64,000 bases of DNA, taken from the NCBI GenBank assembly GCA_004194705.1, contig SADC01000233.1, positions 1 through 64,000 on the forward strand, written 5' to 3'. Below, piece by piece: positions 63,862 to 64,000 of the stretch. Positions within the stretch are counted from its first letter, which is position 1, and each line of letters starts with the position of its first letter. The position numbers and the translations under genes are program-made. The notes beneath the pieces were generated by a model. The model was not told the DNA's origin. It did no database searches and saw only the letters and a list, made by a program, of their open reading frames with translations. The stretch is from Ditylenchus dipsaci (lineage: Eukaryota; Nematoda; Chromadorea; Rhabditida; Anguinidae).

Positions 63862-64000
63862 ATGCCTTTAAAGAACTCTCGCAAAAAGCCAAACTCAAGT
63901 GGAAATCGGCTTGCTTCACGAAACAACCAATATGCGGTGGAAAAAATACTGGACAAAAAGTACGATCATGATACCGAAACGACAATGTACTTGCTGAAGT
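63862..64000 (+). CDS. chromodomain protein, N-terminal part (cut by window end)
   Basis: ATG at 63862, open to the window end (46 codons plus one base). A basic N terminus (KNSRKKPNSSGNRLASRNN) is followed by YAVEKILDKKYDHD and TTMYLLK. This matches the start of a chromodomain (consensus YxVEkIld...eYlvKW), including the first aromatic-cage Tyr. HP1-like or Polycomb-like proteins bind methylated histone H3 through it. Chromodomains also occur in some retroelement integrases, but those lie at the C-terminal end, so a chromatin protein is likelier. The rest, including any chromoshadow domain, is outside the window. Confidence 0.75.
   Translation, partial: MPLKNSRKKPNSSGNRLASRNNQYAVEKILDKKYDHDTETTMYLLK

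Noticed and set aside
1..64000. Retrotransposons or endogenous viral sequences
   Set aside because: No reverse transcriptase catalytic motif, integrase zinc finger, LTR pair or poly(A)-tailed LINE was recognised while reading; absence is not proven without a profile search.

Overview
This is an A+T-rich, gene-poor, repeat-dense nuclear segment from an animal, most likely a rhabditid nematode. The evidence is many GT-AG introns of about 46-59 nt ending in TTTCAG, AATAAA signals, a ferlin (FER-1 family) fragment, a chromodomain gene start and animal-type BED/hAT transposases. No bacterial operon, rRNA, CRISPR array, LTR element or reverse transcriptase was seen. Species cannot be named from the sequence. 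Layout: 0.4-6.6 kb holds two copies of a tRNA-derived SINE, a palindromic MITE and three tandem-repeat fields, the largest a 535-569 bp unit repeated 3.3 times. 6.75-8.29 kb is a minus-strand host gene of at least three exons with a MITE in its first intron; weaker exon-like pieces lie at 8.9-10.6 kb. 10,998-13,668 is a nearly intact hAT transposon: 8-bp target duplication, nine-exon 583-residue transposase, one single-base frameshift. 16-22 kb is a stack of nested hAT elements. 22.9-27.2 kb is palindromic elements around one isolated host-like exon. 27.8-32.5 kb has two more hAT elements, one with a decayed BED-hAT transposase. 33-40 kb has small MITEs, a coiled-coil gene family and a 1.2 kb palindrome. 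43.9-47.6 kb has three more hAT derivatives. 49.2-50.55 kb is a ferlin fragment. 50.96-52.43 kb is an inverted copy of 38.2-39.7 kb. 53.5-54.5 kb is an unrecognised minus-strand gene. 54.95-56.7 kb is a second copy of the 16.9-21.7 kb hAT element that still carries the empty sites of the insertions in the first copy. 60.4-62.8 kb is a Tc1/pogo-like element carrying a 284-codon serine-rich ORF. The window ends inside the first exon of a chromodomain gene. How the parts relate: most of the window is a record of cut-and-paste transposition. Three signatures recur: 8-bp duplications with TIRs beginning TAGGG or CAG (hAT), TA-flanked elements with TIRs beginning CAGTC or CCGTAT (Tc1/mariner/pogo-like), and TTAA-flanked elements (piggyBac-like). 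Each hAT family has subterminal regions built from its own reiterated, mostly palindromic short word. Several TA-flanked families likewise reiterate their own TIR motif. I read both as transposase-binding arrays. Many apparent frameshifts, and most differences between duplicate copies, are single-base indels, often in homopolymers. That pattern is typical of an incompletely polished long-read assembly, so broken here does not always mean dead. Exon boundaries were read by eye from splice signals and reading-frame continuity; no alignment or database search was run.
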